Of a stretch of DNA of 64,000 nt, positions 1 to 11,247 are shown piece after piece. The position numbers and the translations under genes were made by a program. Below the pieces are notes generated by a model, which made no database searches, was not told the origin of the DNA, and was given only the letters and a program-made list of their open reading frames with translations. Numbering within the stretch: position 1 is the stretch's first letter; each line of letters opens with the position of its first letter. This DNA is from Labilithrix sp. (GTDB lineage Bacteria > Myxococcota_A > Polyangia > Polyangiales > Polyangiaceae): the NCBI GenBank assembly GCA_019637225.1, contig JAHBWC010000017.1, positions 1 to 64,000 of the forward strand. Direction: 5' to 3'.

Positions 1-360
1 GCGAACGAGTTCGAGGGGCAGGAGCCGGGCACCGACTCCGAGATCGCGTCGTTCTGCTCGAGCAAGTACGACGTGACGTTCCCGCTCTTCTCGAAGATCG
101 TCGTGAAGGGCGAAGGGCAGCACCCGCTCTACGCGGCGCTCACGTCGGCGAAGCCCGAGGCGCGCGCGGTGCCGGGCACCGACTTCCGCGCGAAGCTCGC
201 CGGCTACGGCATCCAGACCGGCGCGCCGCACGAGGTGCTCTGGAACTTCGAGAAGTTCCTCGTCAACCGCCGGGGTGAGGTCGTCGATCGGTTCGCGCCC
301 GATGTCGCGCCCGACGCCGAGCTCCTCGTCGCGGCGCTCGAGCGTGAGCTCGAGACCTGA
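1..360 (+). CDS. glutathione peroxidase, C-terminal part
   Basis: Thiol-dependent reduction of hydrogen peroxide and organic hydroperoxides. The reading frame is open from the left edge and ends in TGA; 119 codons are visible and the catalytic Cys/Sec lies outside the window. EFEGQEPG at visible residues 3-10 carries the Gln of the catalytic tetrad, and WNFEKFLV starting at residue 81 carries the conserved Trp and Asn. The segment between them has the spacing of the family. Only the N-terminal third is missing. Upstream context is not visible; the next gene starts 80 bp downstream on the same strand. Confidence 0.9.
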   Translation, partial: ANEFEGQEPGTDSEIASFCSSKYDVTFPLFSKIVVKGEGQHPLYAALTSAKPEARAVPGTDFRAKLAGYGIQTGAPHEVLWNFEKFLVNRRGEVVDRFAPDVAPDAELLVAALERELET

Positions 361-440
361 CCGAGCGCGAGCTCGAGAGCTGACCGTCGCGCGCGGAGGC
401 CGCACCGCCGCCGAGGTACGCGCGTTGCTCCCTCCCGGGC

Positions 441-1859
441 ATGCGTCGCGGAGTCGTGCGTTCCGCTGCGATCCTCGGCTCTGTCGCGTGGTCGGTGCGG
501 GCGCTCGGCTGCGACACCTCCGCGACGAACGGCGCGTTCGTCGACACGGACGGTGACGGGCTCAGCGACGTCGACGAGATCAAGATCCACGGAACGTCGC
601 CGCTCCTCGCCGACACCGACGGCGACGGCATGTCGGACTACGACGAGATCGTCCTCCACGCCTACGATCCGACGAACGCGCCGCTGCGCTTCAACCCGCG
701 CGTGGCCGACGTGCCGCTGATGAACGTCCGGATCACCGGTCCGCCGCTCATCTCGCTCCGCTTGACGGCGACGAGCGGCGAGACCTGGACCTACGAGACC
801 TCGCAGACGCTCGAGGAGGGGGTCATCCTGCGCACGAGCGTCACCGAGCAGGACTCGTTCTCGTCGACCTTCGGCGCCTCCGACACCCTGAGCAAGGAGG
901 TCACGCTGGAGTTCGGGCCGAGCTCGCTCGTGCTCCAGGAGGACGTCACCGAGGAGGAGGTGGTCGACGATCCGGGGGCGGTCGTGCCGCCGCCGATCGG
1001 CGTGGGGGGACCGACCACCGTGATCCTCACGAGCGGCATCTCCTCGACGATCGACTGGTCGAACACGGCGGGCGTGACGCTCTCCTTCACCGCCGAGCAG
1101 GCGCGCGAGCTTCGTCAGGCGCTGACGTTCGCGCAGAGCTACGCCCAGAGCCACGAGCTGTCGGCGAGCGGCGCGATCATGGAGGTGCTCGTCGAGTTCG
1201 AGAACCGGGGCATCATTCCGTTTCAGGTCACGAACATGGTCCTCGCCGCGACGCTCGTCGGGCCCGACGGCGTGGAGATGCCGGTCGGAAACCTCGACCT
1301 CAACACTCTGTTCAATCACTTCATCCCGTACTCGATCGCGCCGGGGGCCGCGCAGGGGCCGGTCAACTTCTCCCGTGACTTCTTGACCCTCGATCAGGTC
1401 AGCGAGCTCACCGCCGCCATGGACGCGCTGAACGTGCGCGTGGGCGTCTACGAGATCGTCGACAGCGCGGGGAGGCCCTTCGTCTTCGACACGTCCACGA
1501 TCATGTCGCGCACGGCGACGGTCGTCATCGACTACGGCGAGAGGCGTCCACCCGAGCGCTTCCTCGTGGCGACGAACTCCGATCCGGCTCGTCCCGGCGT
1601 CACCGTCGATGGGGCCCTCTCGGAGATCCTTCGCATCCCGTACGAGGCCGACGCGGAGCGCGGCCTCATCTCGGTGCGCGCCGTCTCCGCGCCGGAGGAC
1701 GGCGAGGGCCGCTGGACCGTCGAGCAGCGCCACAACGTGGACGGCGAGCCAGTGACGACGGCATTCGAGCCGCCGTACGAGCTCACCGACATCCTGCTGC
1801 GGGCGGGTGACGTCATCGTCCTCACGCTGGCCGATCCCGTGACCTCCAAGGCGCGTTAG
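441..1859 (+). CDS. calcium-binding (thrombospondin type 3-like) secreted protein
   Basis: A 472-residue protein, function unknown. The N-terminus has a hydrophobic segment ending in ALGC, compatible with a lipoprotein signal or a signal peptide. Residues about 34-72 hold two Asp-rich loops of the form DTDGDGLSDVDE and DTDGDGMSDYDE, the thrombospondin type 3 / EF-hand-like calcium-binding pattern. The rest is Ser/Thr-rich and beta-type, with a Val/Pro stretch near residue 180 that looks like a linker. No catalytic motif was seen. The start is the first ATG after the previous gene; no clear Shine-Dalgarno sequence precedes it. Probably cell-surface or periplasmic. Confidence 0.7.
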   Translation: MRRGVVRSAAILGSVAWSVRALGCDTSATNGAFVDTDGDGLSDVDEIKIHGTSPLLADTDGDGMSDYDEIVLHAYDPTNAPLRFNPRVADVPLMNVRITGPPLISLRLTATSGETWTYETSQTLEEGVILRTSVTEQDSFSSTFGASDTLSKEVTLEFGPSSLVLQEDVTEEEVVDDPGAVVPPPIGVGGPTTVILTSGISSTIDWSNTAGVTLSFTAEQARELRQALTFAQSYAQSHELSASGAIMEVLVEFENRGIIPFQVTNMVLAATLVGPDGVEMPVGNLDLNTLFNHFIPYSIAPGAAQGPVNFSRDFLTLDQVSELTAAMDALNVRVGVYEIVDSAGRPFVFDTSTIMSRTATVVIDYGERRPPERFLVATNSDPARPGVTVDGALSEILRIPYEADAERGLISVRAVSAPEDGEGRWTVEQRHNVDGEPVTTAFEPPYELTDILLRAGDVIVLTLADPVTSKAR

Positions 1860-1912
1860 GTGTCGCACGGTCGAGGTGCATCGATTGCTTGTCGAGGTGC
1901 CCACGGAGGCGG

Positions 1913-2899
1913 ATGTCTGCGGGATCGTCGTTCGTGCGCGGGCCGGCCGTGGCCTTCGGCCTCATCCTCGCCGGCGACCTCGCGCTCTCGCCACGGGCGG
2001 TCGCCGCCGAGCGAGAGGCGGGCGACGCGGTCCGCCTGCGCGACGGGCGCGTCGTGGAGGGGCGCGTCGTGGAGCAGGCGCCGGGCCGCTGGCTCGTCGT
2101 CGAGACCGAGGACGGGCGGCGTCGCACGTTCGCGTGGGACACCGTGGACGAAGTCGACGTCGGCGCTGCTCCGCGCCCCGCGGCGATGCACGCGGCGACG
2201 GAGGATGCGTGGCGCCGGCGCAGCGGCGTGGGCGTCACGTACGAGCTTCGCCTGAGCCTGTCGGCGATCGCGCTGCCGGACCAGACGTTCGGCGTGAGCG
2301 GCACGTGCTCGACGGGCACCGGAACCGCGCCGGCGTCGATGTACGGTCAGACCGCGAGTGACGGCGCGGTCGGCTTTGGCGGGGGCCTCGGAGGGCGGCT
2401 CGGGTTCATGCACCGCTCGCGGCTCGACCCCGACGGCGCGTCGTCGTGGTGGGGATTCCGCGCCGTGGCGGGCCTCGATCTCCACGCCCACCACGTGCGC
2501 GGTCCGGTCGGGATCCCGCCGCTCGACGGCGCGATCTGCTCGAAGGTCGCGAAGGACAGCCACCAGGTCGCCTACGAGAGCTCCACTCAGCTCGTCGCGA
2601 GCGTGCCGCTCGTCGTCGGCGGGCTCGTCGCGCTCGGCAAGCTCGACGCTGCGCGTTGGAAGGGGGTCGTGCTCGGTGCCGGTTGGAGCCCCTCCTTCAC
2701 GCACTTCGGCCTCGCGAGCAGCGCGGCGACCTCGTACCTGAACCCGCTCGGCCTCGAGCTGACGTTCGACGTGACCGTGATCCACGCCGTCCCCGTGCGT
2801 CCGGAGCCTCACCTCCGCGTGGCGTTCTTCTTCGCGCCGCCGACCGACGCGCAAAAGCCCGCGATCGGGACCCTGAGCGTGGGCGCCGTCTGGTACTGA
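1913..2899 (+). CDS. secreted beta-rich protein of unknown function
   Basis: A 328-residue protein that I do not recognise as a named family. The ATG at 1913 follows a GGAGG 3 bp upstream and is preferred over an in-frame TTG at 1889. A signal peptide is visible (hydrophobic FGLILAGDLAL then AVAAE). Residues about 30-70 read like a small SH3-like sheet (LRDGRVVEGRVVEQAPG...). The remainder has alternating hydrophobic strands rich in Gly and aromatic residues and ends in VGAVWY, a terminal aromatic residue typical of outer-membrane beta-barrels. An outer-membrane location is inferred. Confidence 0.6.
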   Translation: MSAGSSFVRGPAVAFGLILAGDLALSPRAVAAEREAGDAVRLRDGRVVEGRVVEQAPGRWLVVETEDGRRRTFAWDTVDEVDVGAAPRPAAMHAATEDAWRRRSGVGVTYELRLSLSAIALPDQTFGVSGTCSTGTGTAPASMYGQTASDGAVGFGGGLGGRLGFMHRSRLDPDGASSWWGFRAVAGLDLHAHHVRGPVGIPPLDGAICSKVAKDSHQVAYESSTQLVASVPLVVGGLVALGKLDAARWKGVVLGAGWSPSFTHFGLASSAATSYLNPLGLELTFDVTVIHAVPVRPEPHLRVAFFFAPPTDAQKPAIGTLSVGAVWY

Positions 2900-2936
2900 G
2901 CGAGGGCGCCGTTTGGTACCGAGCGCGCGATCGCGA

Positions 2937-4909
<1,973 letters not shown>

Positions 4910-4913
<4 letters not shown>

Positions 4914-6628
4914 GGCACGCGCGACCGGAGCTTCAAGGCGATGCGGTACATCTCGTCGGTGCCCGCGGCGTTGCCGGCGGCGCGCTCGGTCTCGACGAGC
5001 TTCTCGAGCTTGTCGGCGATCGCCGCGTCGCCCTTGGGCGAGAGCGTGTCGATGCCTTCGAGGATCGCGAGGCGGACGGAGCCGTCCTTCACCTTCTCCA
5101 CGCGCTCGAGGAGCTTCGTGCGCGTGTCGTCGGGGTGGAGCTCGACGGCCATCCAGACGGCCTTGACGTGGCCCATCTTCGCCGCCGGCGGCGCCGACGG
5201 GACCGGGGTGTCGAGGACGCCGAGGTAGCAGGCCGCGTCCTTCTTGCACTTGTCGAGCACCGCGCTGGCGCTCTTGAACATGTCCTTCTCGATCGCCTGG
5301 CCGGGGATCTTGTTGACGGCGTCGCCGACGGCCTTCGCCTGCTCGACGGTCATGAGCTTGATCGCCGCGGGGAGGCCCGAGGCCGGCATCGCGTCGGCCG
5401 CCTCGCCCTTCGCGCTGGCGACCTCCTTGAGGATCCACTCGGTGAGGCTCGGATCGAAGAAGTTCGCCGCGGTGCCCGCGAGGATGGCGTGGCCGTTCGC
5501 GCCGCCCATGAGCGGGATCGCCGCGTTCGGAGCGATCTTCGCGTACGCGTCGGTGTACGCCTTGACGTTCTTCGGATCGGTCGGGAAGTACGTGAGGTAC
5601 GTCGCGAGGATCGTGCGGTTCTGATCGGTGTCGGCGGTCGTGAGCGCTTCCTGGATCGCGGTCAGGCCGGAGGGGCGCGAGATGTACGCGAGCGGCTCGG
5701 CGATGAGCGGAAGGTAGGCCTTCTCCGGGTACGCCTCGGCGAGCTTCTGGTAGTCGCCCTCGCCCTTGAGCGCCTTGATGAGCTCGGGCTCGGCCTCCTT
5801 GGGCATCTTGTGGAGCGCGAGGCGGACCGGGAAGGTGAGGTCACGCTTCGTGGGCGTCATGAGGACCTTCACCAGCGGACCGACGCCGGCGGTGAACTTC
5901 GTGTCGCCGATGAGCTGGACCGCGGTGAGCTGCCAGAACTGGAGCTGGTCCATGCCCTGGTCGGGGTTCTTCGGGTCCGTGACCGGCGCGTTCAGCAGCG
6001 CGACCGCCTTCGGTCCCCACGACGGGTGCTTGACCGTCTTGACGGCGCTCTGGAGGTCCTTGACGAGGTTGATCGACTTCGCCTTCGACGGCTGGAACTT
6101 GGCGAAGCAGTCCCAGAGCGCGTCGATGAGCGGCTGATCGGTGAGCTTGCCGCTGTTGGAGAGGCGCGACGAGCCTTGCGCGGCGAACTTCACGTCGTCG
6201 TCGTTCTTGCCGGGCTCGTAGTCCTTGAACGCCTTCGCGAAGGCCGGCGCCGCGCGCGGATCGCCCATGTCGGCGATCAGCTTGATGAGGTCCTTGCGCG
6301 TCTTCTCGTCGAGGCCGCCGGCCGTGTACGTCTTCGCGAGCGCCTCGATCGAGTCGTCGACGACCGCCTTGACCTTCGGGGCTTCGCGGTTGTTGCTCTC
6401 GCTGCCCATCGCCGCGTTGAACATCTCGTCGAGACGCTTGATCGCCGGCGCGCGCTGCGCCGGATCGTCGAGGCGCTTCACCCACGTCTTCGGGTCGTTC
6501 TCGTCGGCGCAAGCGACCATGGCCGTCGACGCGAGGACGATCGGCGCCGCGACGAGGCACGTGCGCGACAGGACCCCGAGCAGGCCAGAGGACAGCGACC
6601 GGGCGAACGTGGTGCGAGGCATCTTCAT
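4910..6628 (-). CDS. HEAT-repeat-like lipoprotein
   Basis: A 572-residue predicted lipoprotein. From the ATG at 6628, preceded by GGAGAG, a basic region and long hydrophobic stretch end in the lipobox-like STAMVAC. The mature protein is alpha-helical with repeated units of the kind VRLALHKMPKEAEPELIKAL, and DPRAAPAFAKAFKDY, resembling HEAT/Armadillo repeats, so a protein-binding scaffold is likely. It is the first gene of a two-gene unit with the sigma-54 activator (4-bp overlap), suggesting it senses or reports something to that regulator, although one is at the envelope and the other in the cytoplasm. Function is otherwise unknown. Confidence 0.7.
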
Positions 6629-6949
6629 GACGAGCTCTCCGTCGAAGGTGCCGCTCGGCGCACGAGCGGCCAGCAGATATGCGGGGACCGAGAAAAGAAC
6701 GGAAAAGCCCGTTTTTTCCGAGGGCCACGGTAGTCCTCGGGCTCGCGGGGTGTCAACGATTGTTCTCACCCTGGCCGGTGGGCGCTCACTAGATGTAAAA
6801 GTGCATAATGTCGTATGGATATAGCGCTGTAGCGCTCGGTGCCCTCGAGCGCGTCCGGGCCGCCGGTGCGTCCCGCGCGCACGCGCCCCGCAGCCACGTG
6901 CCGCACTCGGGGAGCGGGCGGCTCGTCGAGTCGCCGCTGCAGCCCTCGC

Positions 6950-8128
6950 TCAGCCGATGATCATCGACTCGCTGAGGAGCTTGCCTTCTTTGAAGCGGCG
7001 GAGGTTCCAGCGCTCGAACATCGGCAGCTCGGGGGCCTCGTCGCCCTTGGCGATGTGCTCGGCGATGAGCTTGCCGACGACGGGGGCCATCATGAAGCCG
7101 TGGCCCATGAAGCCGGAGGCTTGGTAGAAGTGGCCGATCTCGTCGACCCCGCCGACGATCGGGTTCGCGTCGGGGGTGAGGTCGTAGCAGCCCGACCACT
7201 GGCGAAGGACCTTCACCTCGCCGAGCACGGGGCAGGTCGCGACGAGGGCGCGGGCGTAGAGGCCGAGGAAGGCGAACGAGCTGTCGTGGTTCACGCCCGG
7301 CGGCACGTGCTCCTGGCCGATGCCGCCGACGATCTCGCCGCGCGTCGACTGGCTGAAGTAGAGGCCGTTCGTCAGATCGGCGACGAGCGGCTTCAGCCAG
7401 GGCTTCAGCGGCTCGGTCGAGCAGATCTCGTGGCGGTGCGGCTTGTTCGGGAGCTCCACGCCGAGCAGGCGCGCGATCTCCGGAGACCAGGCCCCGCACG
7501 CGTTCACGACCTTGTGGGTCTCGATGCGGTGGACGGGCGCGTCGGGCGAGCCGGCCTTTCGCACGCGCACGCCTTCGATCCGAGCGCCGCGCGTGTCGAA
7601 GCCGACGACCTCGGTGAACGTCGCGATCTCGACGCCGAGCTTGGTCGCGGCCTGCGCGAAGCCCCAGACGAAGGGCCAGGGGAACACGACGCCGTCGTCG
7701 GGGTTGTAGCTCGCCGCGACGACGCCGTCGGTCGAGAGCTCCGGCACGATCTTCTGCGCCTCGCGCGGCGAGAGCATTCGCGTCGACAGACCACACTCGC
7801 GCTGCAGCTTGCAGCTGTCTTCGAGCGCCTTCTTGCGTGCCTCGGTGCGCGCGAGAAACAGGTAGCCGCCCTGACGGAGCCACACGTTGATCTTGAACTC
7901 GCTCGCGAAGTGCTGGCACATCCTGATGCTCTCTTGCATCAAGCGGACGTTCGCTTCGCTCGACCACTGCGCTCGGATCCCGCCGCCGTTGCGGCCGCTC
8001 GCGCCGCCGCACAGGTAGCTCTTGTCGACGACGACGACGTCGCGGACGCCGAGGCGTGCGAGGTGATACGCGATCGACAGGCCCATGATGCCTGCGCCGA
8101 TCACGACGACTTCGGCGCGGTTCTTCAT
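6950..8128 (-). CDS. FAD-dependent oxidoreductase (D-amino-acid/sarcosine oxidase-like)
   Basis: A 392-residue DAO-family flavoprotein. The N-terminus VVVIGAGIMGLSIAYHLA has the GxGxxG dinucleotide-binding motif (residues 11-16), followed by the acidic VVVDKS end of strand 2 and the GGASGRNGGGIR segment typical of glycine/sarcosine oxidase relatives. The C-terminal GHFYQASGFMGHGFMMAP matches the conserved FAD-binding region. It probably oxidises a secondary or primary amine; the substrate cannot be told. The ATG overlaps the TGA of the upstream phosphatase-like gene by 4 bp (ATGA), so it is the third gene of an operon with that gene and an aldo/keto reductase. Confidence 0.88.
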   Translation of the reverse strand: MKNRAEVVVIGAGIMGLSIAYHLARLGVRDVVVVDKSYLCGGASGRNGGGIRAQWSSEANVRLMQESIRMCQHFASEFKINVWLRQGGYLFLARTEARKKALEDSCKLQRECGLSTRMLSPREAQKIVPELSTDGVVAASYNPDDGVVFPWPFVWGFAQAATKLGVEIATFTEVVGFDTRGARIEGVRVRKAGSPDAPVHRIETHKVVNACGAWSPEIARLLGVELPNKPHRHEICSTEPLKPWLKPLVADLTNGLYFSQSTRGEIVGGIGQEHVPPGVNHDSSFAFLGLYARALVATCPVLGEVKVLRQWSGCYDLTPDANPIVGGVDEIGHFYQASGFMGHGFMMAPVVGKLIAEHIAKGDEAPELPMFERWNLRRFKEGKLLSESMIIG

Positions 8129-8952
8129 GACGCCGCCGGGGCCGTCGCGAAGCGGCGCAGCGCTTCGGCGTGGAGGGTCGGGTTCGCGGCGAGCGTGCCC
8201 TCGTTCTGCGCGACCGGGCCGCGGTAGTCGAACGCGCGTCCGCTCGCGTCGGTGTAGACGCCGCCGGCCGCGCGGACGATCGCCTCCGGCGCGCACGTGT
8301 CCCAGAGCTTCACGAGGCCCTTCGACGGGTGGGCGTAGACCTCGAGCGCGCCCGAGGCGACGCGGACGCCCTTGATCCCGGCGCTGCCCGTCGGCACGAG
8401 CTCCTTCACGCCGAGCGCGGCGAGCTTCGCGTTGACCGACGCGCTGCGATGGAAGCGCGAGACGGCGCACCGGCACGAGGCGAGGTCGGTCGCGTCCGCG
8501 ACGCGGATCGGGGCGCGTCCGTCCTTCGTGATCCGGAACGCGCCGCTGCCGACCGCGGCGCCGTACACCTCGCCGAGCGCCGGGCAGTCGACGACGCCCA
8601 CCGTCGCGACGCCCGCCTCGGCGAAGCCGAGCATCACCGCGAACTCGCCGTTCTTCGCGATGAAGTCGCGCGTCCCGTCGACCGGGTCGACGAAGAGCGC
8701 CGCGGGCGCGGCGCCGAAGCCCGCGAACGTCGACGGATCGCTCTCCTCGGCGACGATCGGCACGCCGGGGAAGTCCTTTCCGAGGAGCTCGAGGAGCAGC
8801 GCGTTGGCCTGCTTGTCGGCGCGGGTGACCGGATCGTTCGGGCCCTTCTGCTCGACGCCGAAGTCGGACTCGGCGTAGACGCGCATCACGACCTCCGCGG
8901 CGGCGGCGGCGGCGGCGAGGAGCTTGGCGAGGACGTCTTGGCGGTCGATCAT
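8125..8952 (-). CDS. inositol monophosphatase / CysQ-like phosphatase
   Basis: A 275-residue member of the lithium-sensitive, magnesium-dependent phosphatase superfamily (inositol monophosphatase, CysQ 3'-phosphoadenosine-5'-phosphate phosphatase). Metal ligands are seen in VAEESD (residues 68-72), in DPVDGTRDF (89-97) and in the C-terminal WDTCAPEAIV motif. Length fits the family. The exact substrate cannot be separated between inositol phosphate and PAP by eye. It lies 14 bp after the aldo/keto reductase gene and overlaps the FAD oxidoreductase by 4 bp, so the three are probably cotranscribed. Confidence 0.87.
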   Translation of the reverse strand: MIDRQDVLAKLLAAAAAAAEVVMRVYAESDFGVEQKGPNDPVTRADKQANALLLELLGKDFPGVPIVAEESDPSTFAGFGAAPAALFVDPVDGTRDFIAKNGEFAVMLGFAEAGVATVGVVDCPALGEVYGAAVGSGAFRITKDGRAPIRVADATDLASCRCAVSRFHRSASVNAKLAALGVKELVPTGSAGIKGVRVASGALEVYAHPSKGLVKLWDTCAPEAIVRAAGGVYTDASGRAFDYRGPVAQNEGTLAANPTLHAEALRRFATAPAAS

Positions 8953-8966
8953 CGCGGGGCCCTTCC

Positions 8967-9911
8967 TCAGCTCTGGATGCCGACCTTGTCGAGGGCGCGC
9001 GGGAGCTGGCGGAGATCGTCGTCGGGGAGGTAGCGCGGCCCGCCGCCGGTCTCGCGGACGAGCTGCTCGAGCTGCTCCTTCGTGCGCGGGCCGAGGACCG
9101 CGGCCGACACGAGGTGGTTCGCGAGCGCGAAGCGCACCGCCGCGCCGCGCAGCGTGTGGACGTCGCCCTTGACGAGGAAGCGGACGGCGTCGAGCTGATC
9201 GATGCGGAGCTCGAGCTCCATCTTGGTCCAGCGCTCACTCCGGTGATCGCCTTCGTCGAAGCTCCGGTCCTTCGCCCACATGCCGGCGAGCAGGCCGTGG
9301 CCGAGGACGCTCCGCGCGAGGATGCCGCAGCCCCCGACCATCGCGTCGCCCGAGATGCGGTGGAGGTCGATCGGGTGCGTCAGGTTGTACGCGAGCGAGA
9401 CGACCTCGGCGCCCTTGTCGATCGCGGCGCGCGCGACGTCCTCGTCGCCGGCTGCGACGCCCCAGTGCTCGATCTTGCCCTCCTTGACGAGCGTCTGCAT
9501 CGCGTCGACCGCCTCGCCGCTGTGGAGCGTCTCCGGCGTGGGGCTGTGAAGGAGGTAGACCTGGAGGGCGTCTCGGCCGATGCGCTTGAGCGAGCGCTCG
9601 ACGGCGCCGCGCAGGTAGTCGAGCGCGAAACACTTTCGCGGCGGGTCGGTCGTGCGATCGATCCCGCCCTTCGTCACGAGGACGAGCTCGGGATGGTCCT
9701 TGGCGAGCCTCCCGCAGAGCCGCTCCATGCGACCTACGCCGTACGCGTCCGCCGTCTCGACGAGCGAGAAGCCGATGTCGATCGCGCGCCGCAGCACGGC
9801 CTCCGCGTCGGCTTCCTCTACCTTGCCGTAGGCGTCACCCGAGAGGCCCCACGTGCCGATGGCGAGCTCCGAGACGACGAGCCCGGTCTTTCCGAGGGGG
9901 CGCTTTCGCAT
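8967..9911 (-). CDS. aldo/keto reductase
   Basis: A 314-residue NAD(P)H-dependent oxidoreductase of the aldo/keto reductase family with a TIM-barrel fold. The catalytic tetrad is visible: Asp and Tyr in ETADAYGVG, Lys in LVTKGG, and His in YLLHSPTP. The C-terminal AAVLGPRTKEQLEQL contributes to cofactor binding in the family. The start MRKRPLGKTGLVVSEL is the canonical family N-terminus. First gene of the minus-strand operon with the phosphatase and FAD oxidoreductase genes. The region upstream (9912-10067) is shared with the divergent lipoprotein gene and should hold both promoters. Confidence 0.92.
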   Translation of the reverse strand: MRKRPLGKTGLVVSELAIGTWGLSGDAYGKVEEADAEAVLRRAIDIGFSLVETADAYGVGRMERLCGRLAKDHPELVLVTKGGIDRTTDPPRKCFALDYLRGAVERSLKRIGRDALQVYLLHSPTPETLHSGEAVDAMQTLVKEGKIEHWGVAAGDEDVARAAIDKGAEVVSLAYNLTHPIDLHRISGDAMVGGCGILARSVLGHGLLAGMWAKDRSFDEGDHRSERWTKMELELRIDQLDAVRFLVKGDVHTLRGAAVRFALANHLVSAAVLGPRTKEQLEQLVRETGGGPRYLPDDDLRQLPRALDKVGIQS

Positions 9912-10067
9912 GGCACGACTGCTTCTAGCACGGTCCCCTGGCTTGACGTGGGGCCGGAAAGGGGCGTACGGAAGGCCCCCTCGGCATGAGGTCGAGCTAG
10001 CAGGCCCTACGTCCTCGAAGGCAGAACTGCCGGTACCAGGCGGGGGCTCTCTCTCAGGAGGAGTCAC

Positions 10068-11237
10068 ATGCGAAAGGTCTCGTTTGCTGTTGCCGTCGGG
10101 TTCGTTCTTGCAGCGTGCGGAGGGGAGGAGACCCCGGCGCCGAAGACCCCCGAGGCGCCTGCCGTGACCGCGACGCCGCCGACGGCGCCGACCGCCGAGG
10201 CTCCGAAGGAGGAAGCCCCGAAAGAGTCTCTCGCCGAGCTCCAGCAGAAGACGATCAAGGGGATGATCGCGGCGATCAACGCGCACGACGCGAAGAAGCT
10301 CGCCGGCTTCTACGCCGAGGGCGGCGTGGTGAAGATCGCCGGCGCGCCGGCGGACGCGAGCGGCCGCGAGGCGATCGCGCAGAGCTACACGAAGCTCTTC
10401 GAGGCGTTCAAGGACTACACGACCGCGCCGAACCGCCTCTTCGTGAAGGGCGACGTCGTCGTCGTCGAGTGGGCCTTCAACGGCACGCACACGGGCGACC
10501 TCTGGGGCATCAAGGCCAGCGAGAAGAAGGTCGGCGCGCAGGGCGTCGATGTCCTCTGGTTCACGCCCGAAGGCCAGGTCAAGGAGCACCACGTCTACTA
10601 CGACGGCGGCACGATCCTCTCGCAGATCGGCCTCTCCAAGCAGAAGGCGCGCGCGATCCCCGCGTTCGGCTCGAACCCCGAGGTCGTGACCGCGAGCGGC
10701 TCCGAGGCCGAGACGAAGAACGTCGAGGCGCTGACGGCCATGGGCGCCGCGATGGAGGCCAAGAAGGAGGCCGACTGGCTCGGCGCGATGACGGACACGG
10801 TGGAGTGGGACGACATGACCCAGCCGCAGACGTCGAAGGGCAAGGCCGAGGCGAAGAAGTTCTTCAAGGCCATGACGACCGGGTTCCCGGACGCGAAGAC
10901 GACCGTCGTCAACGCGTGGGGCATCGGCGACTTCGTCATCCACGAGACCTCGTGGACCGGCACCCACAAGGGCGCGTTCTTCGGCATCCCGGCGACGAAG
11001 AAGTCCGTCACCGTGAAGAGCATCGACATCATCCAGTACAAGGACGGCAAGCTGGCGAAGGGCGCGAGCTACTCGAACGGCGCCGACTTCATGATGCAGC
11101 TCGGCCTGATGCCGAAGCCGGGCGACGCGAAGCCCGCCGCCGACAAGAAGCCCGCGGACGCGAAGGCCCCGGCCGCCGACGCGAAGCCCGCCGCGGACAA
11201 GAAGCCCGCGGACACGAAGACCGCTCCGAAGAAGTGA
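10068..11237 (+). CDS. lipoprotein with two SnoaL/NTF2-like domains
   Basis: A 389-residue predicted lipoprotein. The start is preceded by AGGAGGAG. The signal peptide ends in the lipobox LAACGG, followed by a Pro/Glu-rich linker. Two successive NTF2-like (SnoaL-type) domains are visible, about residues 60-185 and 215-345, each with the pattern of an amphipathic helix, a DAKKLAGFYAEGG- or EADWLGAMTD-like motif and beta strands ending in a WFTPEGQV- or IQYKDGKL-like strand. Such domains bind small hydrophobic molecules or catalyse isomerase or aldol chemistry; no specific activity can be named. The C-terminus is a Lys/Ala/Pro/Asp repeat (AKPAADKKPADAK units), probably disordered. Confidence 0.78.
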   Translation: MRKVSFAVAVGFVLAACGGEETPAPKTPEAPAVTATPPTAPTAEAPKEEAPKESLAELQQKTIKGMIAAINAHDAKKLAGFYAEGGVVKIAGAPADASGREAIAQSYTKLFEAFKDYTTAPNRLFVKGDVVVVEWAFNGTHTGDLWGIKASEKKVGAQGVDVLWFTPEGQVKEHHVYYDGGTILSQIGLSKQKARAIPAFGSNPEVVTASGSEAETKNVEALTAMGAAMEAKKEADWLGAMTDTVEWDDMTQPQTSKGKAEAKKFFKAMTTGFPDAKTTVVNAWGIGDFVIHETSWTGTHKGAFFGIPATKKSVTVKSIDIIQYKDGKLAKGASYSNGADFMMQLGLMPKPGDAKPAADKKPADAKAPAADAKPAADKKPADTKTAPKK

Positions 11238-11247
11238 GCGAGCGGGC

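Noticed and set aside
9896-9930. sigma-54 promoter-like TGGCACG at 9912
   Set aside because: The GC element is not at the required distance and the site overlaps the start of the aldo/keto reductase gene.
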